Shown: positions 23,952 to 33,164 of the stretch, in pieces
Position numbering within the stretch: the first letter of the stretch is position 1
Layout of the letters: every line of letters begins with the position of its first letter
Assembly: GCA_948567375.1 (NCBI GenBank)
Contig: OX419756.1
Location: 33,086,552-33,150,551, forward strand
DNA: 64,000 nucleotides
Direction: 5' to 3'
DNA from: Lunularia cruciata
Lineage: Eukaryota; Streptophyta; Marchantiopsida; Lunulariales; Lunulariaceae
Position numbers and translations under genes: made by a program
The notes under the pieces: model-generated
The model's input: the letters and a program-made list of their open reading frames with translations, nothing else
Databases searched by the model: none
Told to the model about the DNA's origin: nothing

Positions 23952-25830
23952 GGAAGTTACTCATAGACTACTTGTTGATGGTCAGATTTTGTATTTAGGG
24001 TACTGACTACATGGTGGGGCACACTATCACTTAGTACCATTCGTACCAGCGGATGTGCCATCAACAAGACCATTAGGGTTGGAGACCATGGGGTATATTT
24101 TTTAAGTGCAGTTCAAAAGAGCTCCTTCTCTAATGTTGAGCCTTCGAGTTCCTGGCTATGGTGGACACAAGTAGATGCGCGTCACCTAGATTCTCTTAGC
24201 TAGAGTGTGTGTGGCTTGACTGTTATCAATACCTACTTGTTGGTAGATTATTGAGTAACAGATCAAGTACTGATTTGATTGAGTGTGATTATAGTTGTAT
24301 GAACAAACTGATTACATTAGAGAAGTGAGGTCAAGGGGAAATCGGGTGCAAAGACTAAAGGTGTTGGTGGTAGCCAAGCCTTGCTGATCGTTGGTAGCTT
24401 GATTGTGGTCCAGAGTTTCCCTAAGAGTAATCGTGTGCAGAAGGTCTTCAAATTGATGCAGATTTGGTTGTGGCACAAATGATGTGCAGAAGTGTTGGCC
24501 GAATTTCTAGCAAAGAGAAGCAATTTTCAAGCGGTAGTTGTCATTTTGAGCTTAGGAGGTGTAAGCATGACCAATTTGGTATGAGTTGAGCTTAGAAAGT
24601 GAAATTGAAGGTGGAGTTGGGAACCCATTCACGTGAATTACAAATTTGGAGAATCTCATCCGTCCAATTTGGATCAAATGGCGATTAGCCAACATTAGAG
24701 ATTTGTCAAAGTTTTGTTGGAGTTTACATCAAATTTTGGCCAGATTTGGAGGAGTTTTGCCAGATTTGGAGATTCAAAGTGGCAAATTTTGGCTCAAGTT
24801 GGAGGAGCTTGGTGAGATTTGGAGGAGTTTTGCCAGATTTGGAGTGGGTTCAAAGTGGCAATAATGTCACGCCATTTGCAGTGTCGCATGTAGATTGCTC
24901 GGACATCGGAGTTGTAGTGATAGCAATTAGAGTTATTTGAGTAGTTTCTCAAAGACTACTTTTTGACGGTCAGATTTTGTGTTTGGGGTATTGACTTCAC
25001 AGTAGGACCCACCGTCACTTTGCACCGTTTGCACCGTCAAGTGTGCCGTCAGTGGGACCTTTAGGGTTCAGACCTAGCTTGAGTCCAAGGGGTATACTTT
25101 CAAAGTGCAGCTCCAGAGAGCTCACTTCCCTGATGTTGAGCCTTTGAGTTCCTAGCTATGATGGACAGAGGCCGGCGAGCGTCACTTGCATTCTCTTAGC
25201 TAGAGTGGGTGTGGCTTGACTGTAATTAGTGCCCAATTGTTGGCAGTTTATAAAGTGACAGATCAAGTACTAATATGAGTTGAGTTGAGTGTAGAGTGGT
25301 AAATAATCTGATTACATCAAAGAAGTGAAATCAGGGGGAAATCAGGTACATGAACTTTGAGTGTTGGTGGTATCTCCAAGCTCGGTGGATCGTTGGTAGC
25401 GCAATTGAAGTTCAGTTTTTCCCAGGTGTGCAAAGGCTTGTTGCTTGATGGAGATTTGGCAATAAGGCAGACGGTGTGCGGAAGCGTTGGCCAATTTTTT
25501 AGCACAAAAGGAGCAAATTTTGAGCAGTGATTATGATTTTGTTGCGAGTTGGGCTCAGAAAGTAAAATTGAAGGAGTTGTGAAGCTATTCTTGTGAAATT
25601 GTGATTTGGAGAAACTTGTGTTTTCATTTAGGCTTGAGTGAAGAGTTAGCGGGGGATTTGGCGGTCAGCCAACTTTAGGGTTTACGTCAAATTTTGGCTG
25701 GATTTTATGTCAGATTTTGGCCAGATTTGGAGGACTTTTGCTAGTTTGGAGGACTTTTGCAAGTTTGGAGAAGTTTTGCCAATTTTGGAGGAGGTTTGAA
25801 GTGGTAAGAAGAAAGGCCTCATTTGGCTTT
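23952..25830 (+). repeat. ~988-bp direct tandem duplication, LTR/leader-like
   Basis: Two diverged copies start near 23952 and 24940. Shared blocks include GGTCAGATTTTGT (23980 and 24968), TGTTGAGCCTT, TTCTCTTAGCTAGAGTG, GACAGATCAAGTACT and the sub-repeat TTTTGGCCAGATTTGGAGGA near the 3' end of each. The copies lie directly upstream of the gag of the methyltransferase-bearing element, so they may be its duplicated LTR or 5' leader. No TG..CA boundaries could be fixed. Confidence 0.75.
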
Positions 25831-26691
25831 TAGAGGCTTTGAGGCATAGGGTTGTGGGCTATGAGAGGTTACGAAGGCCTAGAAGGGCCAGCAAGCCAGC
25901 TTGCTGGCATGAGGCTAGTTAGTTTAGAGTAGATCTTGGTCATTGGTTGGCAAAATCTACCTTTCTTGCTAGGTTGTGCGCAATAGAGTTTGACCCCTAG
26001 ATCTCTTGTTCCTAGACTAGTGCCCTAGCCAACTAGTAGACCCTCACTTGTTGTCCTAATGACTGTGCCATTGTTAACTATACACTTGTAGCTTTGGCTA
26101 GGAGAGGAAGTTTGATCCAATTCTTGGTGATCTTGGTAGCCTAGGACTTAGATATGAACTTCTCTTATGTCAAATGCCAAATGGTAACAAAGTCAATCCC
26201 ATGTTGTTTTACGAGATGGAGGGTTTTCATTTAGATTTCTTGTGATTGGACCTCCTCCATTCTCTGCAACCTGTTTGTGCACCACGTTTGTGTGAGGTGC
26301 CCTAACTTTTGAGCATTGGTGCTCTAAAGTGCTCTTGGTAGTGAGGTTGGAATGATGACTAGTCAGACTACCTTTTTTCTCTTGTGTGAGGCAGGAAGTG
26401 ATGACTTGCAGATTGTGAGAGTGCGTGTTGTGATGGCAGGTAACAAGTCGCCCTTCCCCTTAGTATAGTTATCTTGGTTAGAGTTACATTAGTGGGTGGT
26501 GCTTATTTGGTGTTGGCACTTGGTGGTGTTGGCACTTGGTGGGGTACTTGCGGTTATGACTTGCTGTCAGTTTGTGGTTTTAGTTTGTTGTTGCAGTTTG
26601 CGGTTGCGGTTACTTTGTCACAACGGAGTTCTTTGGAGATTCTAGAGGAGATAGCCCTATAGTACGCAGTGGGTTTACTCAGAGTGGTACA

Positions 26692-26700
26692 TGGTATCAA
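26692..26700 (+). promoter_or_regulatory. primer-binding-like site TGGTATCAA
   Basis: TGGTATCA is the start of the usual initiator-Met tRNA primer-binding site in plant LTR retrotransposons. It follows ...TACA, as expected at an LTR/internal junction. The match ends after eight bases. Confidence 0.4.
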
Positions 26701-26718
26701 CTTGTATCTCAAGTCTTA

Positions 26719-27948
26719 GTGAAGGAAGAGATTGACTCTGAGTTAGAGTTTGACACAAGAGCTGATTCAGTTGAGAGTGCACTTGGTGTGTCCGCACCGT
26801 TGTTGTGGGACATGGATGAGATTTATGGGGCCTCCAAAGACCATAGGCATTACTTTGGTATAGTGGGTACCATTGAGTTGGATGACTTCATCCAAGAGTT
26901 TGATAGTTGGTGTGATCTATAGCAGATGCGGAACCCGACTTTGTTTACACCCTTCATGGCATGGAAGGGGTTGTTTCAGCATCTAGAGGGTTCGTCAGTG
27001 GATGACTACCATGAGTTCAAGAGAGCTCATTTGGAGGAGATCAAGTTATGAAGACAGTATTGGTCTCCAAACTATATCTCTATCACTTCAGGTTCGATGG
27101 CCATGAGTAGATTGGCTGTACCTACAAGTTCTAGCTCGAGTAGTGTTAGTGGAGCTAGTGGAGGTGCACTAGCTGGAAATAATGCTACTACGAGTGGAGG
27201 TACCGTTGTAGGAGATGGTGTGGTACCGGGGTTTAACCCCATGGTGGAGTTCTTCCAATGTTTGAGGTAGAACTACCAAGGAGTGCGGATTGACAAGTTG
27301 AGGAGGTTGCAAAAGTTCCAATGGAAGGCTGGAGAGAGCCTACGTGAGGCATATACTTGCATGAGGCGGCTGATCGGTTTCACTCAGGGAGTTACTGAGG
27401 CCCTGGCAGTCCAGTTTTGGTATGGGATATTGGACAAGGAGTTGCGACATAGAGTTCATGATGCTACATTGTTACAGGCTACTTTGCCTACTTTGGTAGT
27501 GGTCTTTAGTTTGGCTGAGTGTATTGAGCTCAACATGGTGGAGGAGAGAGTGGTGACATCTAGATTTAGTAGGGAGACCTCATCCATAGTTGTAACTTCT
27601 TCTAGAGTGCAGCAAAGTGCACCATGCCCAGTTGGTTTTTGAGGACATGATGGACAGCCTAGATCCTATGGAGCGAGTGGAGGGCCTAGTGGAGTTAAAC
27701 CCTTACCTTCATTTTTGGATCAGCAGCAGCCAATGAGTGGTGGTGTTGCTTGTTGGACTTGTGGTGGACCTCACCATCAGAGAGAGTGTACTCAAGGCAA
27801 TGGACCTAATACCTTGGGTGCATCACAACTAGCATAGAGGCAGAGTGAGCATTGCCATCGATTTGGTCACACTAGTGACTGGTGTTTTGACCTACACCCA
27901 GAGTTACGGAGTGGTAGGGCTACTATGGCAAGTAGTAGGGAGCTCTAG
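26719..27948 (+). pseudogene. gag of the methyltransferase-bearing element
   Basis: One frame carries a capsid-like segment (LRRLQKFQWKAGESLREAY, then GFTQGVTEALAVQFWYG, about 27292-27425) matching the retrotransposon gag pattern, a Ser/Gly-rich linker, and two zinc-knuckle-like motifs. The first is CWTCGGPHHQREC (about 27750). The second is CHRFGHTSDWCFDLHPELR (about 27858), which has lost its first Cys. The frame is broken by TAG at 26920, 27268, 27835 and 27946 and TGA at 27049 and 27640. Gag would package element RNA; this copy cannot make it. Confidence 0.72.
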
Positions 27949-28020
27949 TTCATGGAGGACGAGGTGGTAGAGGTGATGGTAGAGGATCTACACCTAGTAA
28001 GGGTGCAATACCTGCTCTTA

Positions 28021-28733
28021 CTTCTAATACAGCTATGGCTTCTTGGATTGAGTAGTTGGAGCAGAGATTGGCTATTGCTTAGAGGAGATCAGATTCGGGT
28101 GTTGAGGCTTCCACCTCATATGCTGGTGACAAAGATGCTTTGGACTTCATGTGCGGAGTAGCATAGGTGGATGCATCTACAGCAGTGACTAGGAATGCAG
28201 TTCATGCTCTAGAGCCTAAAGGAGCATCAATGGAGTTGGACCCACAGAGAGGAGAGGATGGGAGATAGGTCAGACTTCCCCAGTCTTTCATACTATCTAA
28301 AGCATTGTAGACGACATCCATGGCTCCTAGATGTCCAAGTGCAGATGTGGTAGGTGGTGATGGAGTGCATGATGGACTACCTACTAGTCAGCCACCTACT
28401 ACTACACAGACTGAGTCTAGCATGATGTTGGGAGCGGCTTAGCTGATTATATGGCATCCTATGTTTTTGGCCAATGACATGTTTACGTTGGGAGTTGACC
28501 CAGCACTAGTGTTCAGATTGCCTACCATGCTATGTGAGAGTAGGGATGATGTGGTTCCTACTACTAGAGCAGAGGTGGTTGGTAATGGAGCTGACTTGGT
28601 TGAGGAGCATGGGATCCATTCAACGACCAATGGTTTGTGATAGGCAGCAGCGGCTAGACTAGAGGAGTTGCCAGCTAGACCGGCCTTTGAGAGAGCACAA
28701 TTTACACCTGGTGTTGTCCTATTGGATAACTAG
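28021..28733 (+). pseudogene. gag-protease linker region of the same element
   Basis: The reading continues in another frame (codon starts divisible by 3) with Ala/Thr/Gly-rich, low-complexity protein such as GVEASTSYAGDKDALDFM and AARLEELPARPAFERAQF. It contains eight TAG codons (28053, 28080, 28164, 28266, 28308, 28440, 28641, 28731) and one TGA (28638). No catalytic domain is visible. It joins the gag knuckles to the protease. Confidence 0.55.
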
Positions 28734-28769
28734 AGGGGGATTTTCCATTTGGTGGGACCTTCAAGGAAG

Positions 28770-29496
28770 GTCTATACACCACAAAAGAGTCTTGTTAGAC
28801 TCTAGTGCGCAGCCCTTAATGTTGGGGAAGGTTGCATTTGTCTGTATGGAGTTATGGAAGACCAATGTGGAGAGGTGTCCATTTCAAATCCAAACATCTC
28901 TAGGTGGTGGTTTGATACAATACATCACACGTGGGGAGCTTGTTGTCCAGGTTCAGCCTGGTCATCCGATTGATAGCTCGGTGGTGAGAGCTCAGGCTAT
29001 TGCAACAATAGCTGAGTCATATGATGTGCTAGTTGGGGTAGCAATGTTATACCCCATGGGTTTCAACGTTGACTATTGGGAGGAGACAGCCTCCTATAGA
29101 CCAAGTTGGCAGTCTGGTGAGGGACGGGTATGCCGCCTACCAGTACGCTTCAGTATTGGCAGTCTTGGCTCACTATACTCTGGGACCATGGCAGCATCAA
29201 TTTTAGCTTTCAATGGTGCAATCACTTGGCCTGGTGACTTGTTGGAGGGGAACGCCCATGCAGAGGATACTCTAGTACTAGAGGAGATCACTCGGATTTG
29301 GAGTACGAGCGGGATTGTTCCATCCACCTTGGATGTTCCATTGTGGAGTTCCGAGGAGGTGTTATAGCAGCATGCAAATCAGTTGGTGCAATAGGCTTTG
29401 AGTGGAGCCTTTGTACCATCGGCAGATGAGTGTGAGGATGAGCCTCCAAATTCAATTACTTTGACACCTCTAGATACCACACTCATTGCTTGGTAG
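28770..29496 (+). pseudogene. retropepsin-like aspartic protease of the same element
   Basis: VLLDSSAQPLMLGK holds the D-(S/T)-(G/S)-A active-site motif of retropepsins near 28790. YDVLVGVAMLYPMGFNVDYW (about 29020) corresponds to the conserved (I/V)LG/DVLVG-type block before the protease C-terminus. A trailing region (WPGDLLEGN..., PLWSS) continues to TAG codons at 29365, 29392 and 29494. It would process a polyprotein. It is followed after a frame change by the methyltransferase. Confidence 0.65.
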
Positions 29497-30111
29497 AGGG
29501 GGTATGTCTATTGGAGTTGTTCGGTAGGATTAGCAACGGACTAGCTGCAGTATTACAAGTGGGTATACAAGTACAGAGGTACTTGTATGTAGAGAGAGAT
29601 GAGACTGCAAGTCTCTATACATCATGTAGCACACTCGGCCTATCAATATCCGGAGTTATTACCGATGTCAGTTCTCAGAGGTTACCAGAAGGCTCTACCA
29701 ATAGACATTTCCTTATTAGGAGTGCATGATCTGGAGAGACATGGGCCTATTCACTTGGTGATTTCTGGATGGCCATGTAAGGGACATACATGTGCTAGTA
29801 GAGGTTTGGGTCTTCAAGATCCTCATTCAAGTGTGTTTTGGGAGATGTTACGGATACCACAACATCTCCAAGTTCATCAGTCTGTTTCTCCAGCTTACCT
29901 TTTGGAGAACATTCCTTTGATGGGTGATTCTTGCACCAGAGTGGTGGCAAGTACACATCAGGTCCATTCTTGGATGGGACCTACTATATTGTTAGATGCA
30001 GCCAAAGTGGGATCACGAGCTCATCATCTTCATCTTTGGTGGACAAACCTCTTATCCAAAGAGGTTCTACAGCGTGCTAATGATGGGATTTGTCATAGAT
30101 TATCAACCTAA
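29497..30111 (+). pseudogene. DNMT3-like C5 DNA methyltransferase domain carried by a retroelement
   Basis: Motif I-like LLELFGRISNGLAAV with GIQVQRYLYVERD (29511-29590) matches the SAM-binding start of DNMT3-type enzymes. After a frame change near 29600 come motif IV, HLVISGWPCKGHT, with the catalytic Pro-Cys at 29773-29778; GLQDPHSSVFWEMLRI; motif VI, LLENIPLMGD (Glu at 29905); and DAAKVGSRAHHLHLWWTNL (29995-30051), which aligns with the DNMT3 'AHRxRxxW.NL' motif VIII. Motifs IX-X are absent, and the frame stops at 30109. The conserved Arg-x-Arg is His-x-His. The order and spacing of motifs I-IV-VI-VIII make the family call strong. The domain would methylate cytosine in DNA using SAM. Frameshift and truncation make it inactive here. 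Confidence 0.82.
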
Positions 30112-30129
30112 GTAGCTTTTATATTTTGA

Positions 30130-32060
30130 TCGATCACTTTTTGCACAAGTATTATGTACTACCACATGCCTCTCCTGAGGAGGCTTGTCAAGGATGGTAT
30201 GTGGGCATTTTATAAATTGTTATTTTTCTAGTGGTTTAACCAATTATTTCAAGTGGTTATAGCAGTAGCAAGATGATATATTCTTCCATTATTTAGTTGG
30301 GTGTTAGGTGCTAGTATACCTCTCATGATGGAGAAGGACACAAGGAGCATTAGACCAATTGTTGTTGGGGAGATCATTTTTCATCCAATTAGCCATACAA
30401 TTGTCCTTCAACATTGTTTCGACAACACCTCAATCTCCTTCAATTTGGAGTAGCTACACTTGGAGGTTTTGAGGCTATATGATTAAGCATTAGGGCACTC
30501 CTAAATATCCATCAATAATGGGTTGTCCTACAAGTGGATGTTGAGAATGCTTTTAACAGTATCTCACGTGCATCCATCTTTCAAGAACTTAGGGAGGCTG
30601 GTGGATCCATGGCAAGTCTTATTCCTTTTGTTCATTCCTTTTATTGCTCTCTTATTTCCCTTTAATACCAACACAATTTTTCACAAGAGGAAGTCATCAT
30701 CTTGGAGTCAATTGTCTAGACATGATAAGAAGATCTTTTAGGGAGACCTTTATTTGCTATAGCTCACTTTAAAGCTCTCTTGTGTACAACTTTGGCCCTG
30801 CTATGTTATATCTTTCTCTCTTTGCTAGATGATACACACATCATGGACCTCGTAGATCAGATTAGCAAACCTTTGATCACTTGACTACCAAGCTTCATCT
30901 TGTAGGCTTGCAAGTCAAGGTGTAAATTGTAGAGCATAGTCCCTTTTAGGTATCCCTCTCCATATTGAGAGTGTAGAGGGATGGATCACATCTACAAATG
31001 GGCTACATATTCTTGGAGTGCTAGTAGGATTGTAGGATTTTTCCACATGCTTCTTAAACATAGCTCTTGTAGAGGATATTCTCCATGTGGACGACCTTTC
31101 TCTACTAGGAGATCCAAAGATAGCATTTGGTATACTCTCCTCCAGTATTTGTCTGTCTACTGTTACTCTTTTTTGTATGGTTTCTCCTTCTTGACCTTCC
31201 TATCACATATAAGAGCTTCTAATAGGAGGATTATTAGAGTCTTTGGTGAGATCATTGGACTAAGGACAATTGAGTGTGTGACAAGGGATTTGGCACAAAG
31301 ACAAACATCTTTACCAATCTTGTGTGGAAGGATATGCCTACTACCTATAGAGGATACCGTACCTATAGCATATTTGGGTAGTTGAGTTCTCTTCACACTC
31401 CTATTTTTCTCTTGTTTTGTGGTTGTTATAGGCCAATCTTGGAGATATATATGACCAAGGTGGGAGAGTGCTTCTTTTCTTTCCAAATGTTATTGTGGAA
31501 AACAAGAGATGATCTATCCTCACAAGCACAAGTTGACCTTCCATCCTTTGTTTCCTTACCTTTTTATTAGACTAGAAGCTTGTAGTTTTCTTTGACACAG
31601 CCACAATATCAACATACGCTACATTCTCTCTCAATTGACTTGCCTATTTCTTGGGCTACTATAGCATGTATTTGCTCTTGCTCCAACAAGGTGCGAGCTC
31701 TTGGATCCTAGCTTGACCGTGCATTAGGGCATTCCAACTTGCACCAACTAACTTGTCTACAATGATTAGGTTCTACTTATGTTTGGTGCAACTATTTGCA
31801 TCTTCATTATTCACTTGTGAGTATGGTTCTACATTAGATGCAACTTTGGTCCATATGACACGTTGTCCTTGTGGAGGACAAAAGATATCTACCCATGATG
31901 CCATTAGGGATATAGTGTTTGCTAATGGCATGAGAGAGTGGATATCTTGCTTGGATGGAGCGGTCATATGTTTTGCAAATGACATGTGTCAAGGCAAATG
32001 TATACTTGGTCCAAGTTGATCAAGTGACAATAGCGGATATTATGGTTACGTACCTTCCAA
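30130..32060 (+). pseudogene. non-LTR reverse transcriptase pseudogene (LINE-like)
   Basis: Read across several frames: SIRPIVVGEII (RT block upstream of motif A), FGVATLGGFEA, VLQVDVENAFNSISRASIF (motif A), a degraded GDL...L (motif B), and LDDTHIMD near 30823-30846 (the x-DD box, here LDD). Then the thumb/C-terminal part: RQTSLPILCG and IAYLGS, and a terminal zinc/nuclease-like segment CPCGGQKISTHDAIRDIVFA at 31868-31930, then VYLVQVDQVTIADIMVTY. The architecture is of a non-LTR RT with a C-terminal Cys/PD-(D/E)XK-like domain. Many stops and frameshifts. The 3' end recurs as the fragment at 1746-2420. Confidence 0.72.
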
Positions 32061-32177
32061 AATTGCATCACATGTAGGGTCTGTAACCACAACATACGCT
32101 ATTGTCACTTGATCATCTTGGACCAATCATAAGTCTACCTTGACACGTATCATCTGACATGTGATGCAATTTTGGAG
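32006..32177. repeat. foldback insertion inside the LINE 3' coding end
   Basis: Forward segment 32006-32054 (TTGGTCCAAGTTGATCAAG...GTACC) is followed by an inverted copy of itself plus the next ~20 bases (32055-32126). A short linker and the normal continuation ACATGTGATGCAATTTTGG (32157 on) follow. The copy at 1746-1880 lacks the inverted piece and reads straight from MVTY into CDAVLEGVI, so the inverted part is an insertion in this copy. Confidence 0.8.
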
Positions 32178-32367
32178 GGAGTGATTATTGACTCCTCTAG
32201 ATGTATGGTGAGCAGAGCAGCAATAAGCAAGATCTCCAAATATAGAGGTATGCAATGATGTCACTTCTTTGTTCCTCTAGCCTTGGATTTAAATGGAACC
32301 ATGAATATAACATTCAAGACATTAATCAAGGAGTGCATGATAGCGTATCAAATTAGAGGTCAAGGGG

Positions 32368-32432
32368 ACAACTCTCACTCTCACTCACTTACTCACAACT
32401 CACTTGCTCACTCACAACTCACTCACTCACCA
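32368..32432. repeat. degenerate ACTC microsatellite
   Basis: Runs of CTCACTCACTTACTCACAAC-type units within the LINE copy, where the copy at 1746-2420 has CACTCTTGCCCTCTTACTTTG. This is a local expansion. Confidence 0.6.
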
Positions 32433-32595
32433 TATTTCAAATAACATGTATGCATTGCTCTACAAAGAACACTCACTGAAGCAATCCATAAGAGAGCAAT
32501 CACACTAGGTGATGCTTCTTTGGATTCTCTAGTAGTTTATAGACCTTAACACTTGCATAGCTAGATATCTTAAATGAAATAGAGCAAATTTCTCA

Positions 32596-32890
32596 TACCA
32601 ACACTCTTGAGGCTTGGCCTCATTTTACCTCTTTAGTCTCATCCTTGACATATATCTTGTATCTCATTCCGAAACTATTGGGGCTTAGCCCCATTTTACT
32701 TTTGTCTCATCCTTGACCATCCTTTATGTTTTGTGCACTCATCCGAGGCAGATATCTCATACTCATCCTTGACCATCCTTCATGTTTTGTGCACTCATCC
32801 TTGGCAGATATCTCATACGGAAATTACTAGGGCTTACTCCATTCTACTCTTGTCGCATCCTTGACCATCTGTCATGTTTTGTGCACGGTG
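32596..32890 (+). repeat. LINE 3' tail: tandem hairpin-bearing units
   Basis: Repeated units contain a five-base-pair stem and CATTTTAC, then TCATCCTTGACCATCC and TGTTTTGTGCAC. Stems: GAGGC-TTG-GCCTC at 32609-32621 and GGGGC-TTA-GCCCC at 32680-32692. A degraded third unit lies near 32826. The related tail at 2233-2245 has GGGAC-TTA-GCCCC. Structured 3' tails are often the recognition site for non-LTR reverse transcriptases (general knowledge). Confidence 0.65.
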
Positions 32891-32944
32891 TCCTTTCTCT
32901 TGTTCTACTGAAATGTGTAAGGTTAAGGTAAAGGGTTTGCTAAA

Positions 32945-33062
32945 GGGAGCCGCTATTCACCACTCACCTTTCGCTATTCACCACTCACCCCCTAGTTTAA
33001 AGAACCCCTACGCATTTTTGTCGTGTTCCTATTGGCTGCATGGAAAATGAATGGAAAACGCC
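32945..33062 (+). repeat. left terminal inverted repeat of the MULE
   Basis: Pairs with 35665-35779 with a few substitutions and short indels; includes CCTATTGGCTGCATGGAAAA, present inverted at the other end. Confidence 0.85.
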
Positions 33063-33164
33063 ATCAAAAATGAAGACTGAAATAAGGCGAGAATTTAATG
33101 AATTCACACCCGGCGAGAGCTTTTTAAAACCAACTTCGGCGTCTAAAACACTACTTACATCACC

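Larger units (their letters stand above)
26692..30111 (+). mobile_element. decayed gag-protease-DNA methyltransferase retroelement
   Basis: An LTR-retrotransposon-like internal region in a single orientation: a primer-binding-like site, gag with CCHC knuckles, a linker, a retropepsin-like protease and a DNMT3-like cytosine-5 DNA methyltransferase. At least three frame changes and 18 in-frame stops make it a fossil. No Ty1- or Ty3-type reverse transcriptase or integrase follows; instead a non-LTR reverse transcriptase begins within about 20-30 bp. Elements with captured C5 methyltransferases are known from dinoflagellates and charophytes, so this is probably a land-plant relative. No 3' LTR was found, so the element is truncated. 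Confidence 0.72.

Noticed and set aside
29590-29610. Programmed ribosomal frameshift in the methyltransferase
   Set aside because: No slippery heptamer or downstream structure is evident, and other frame breaks and 18 stops show general decay.
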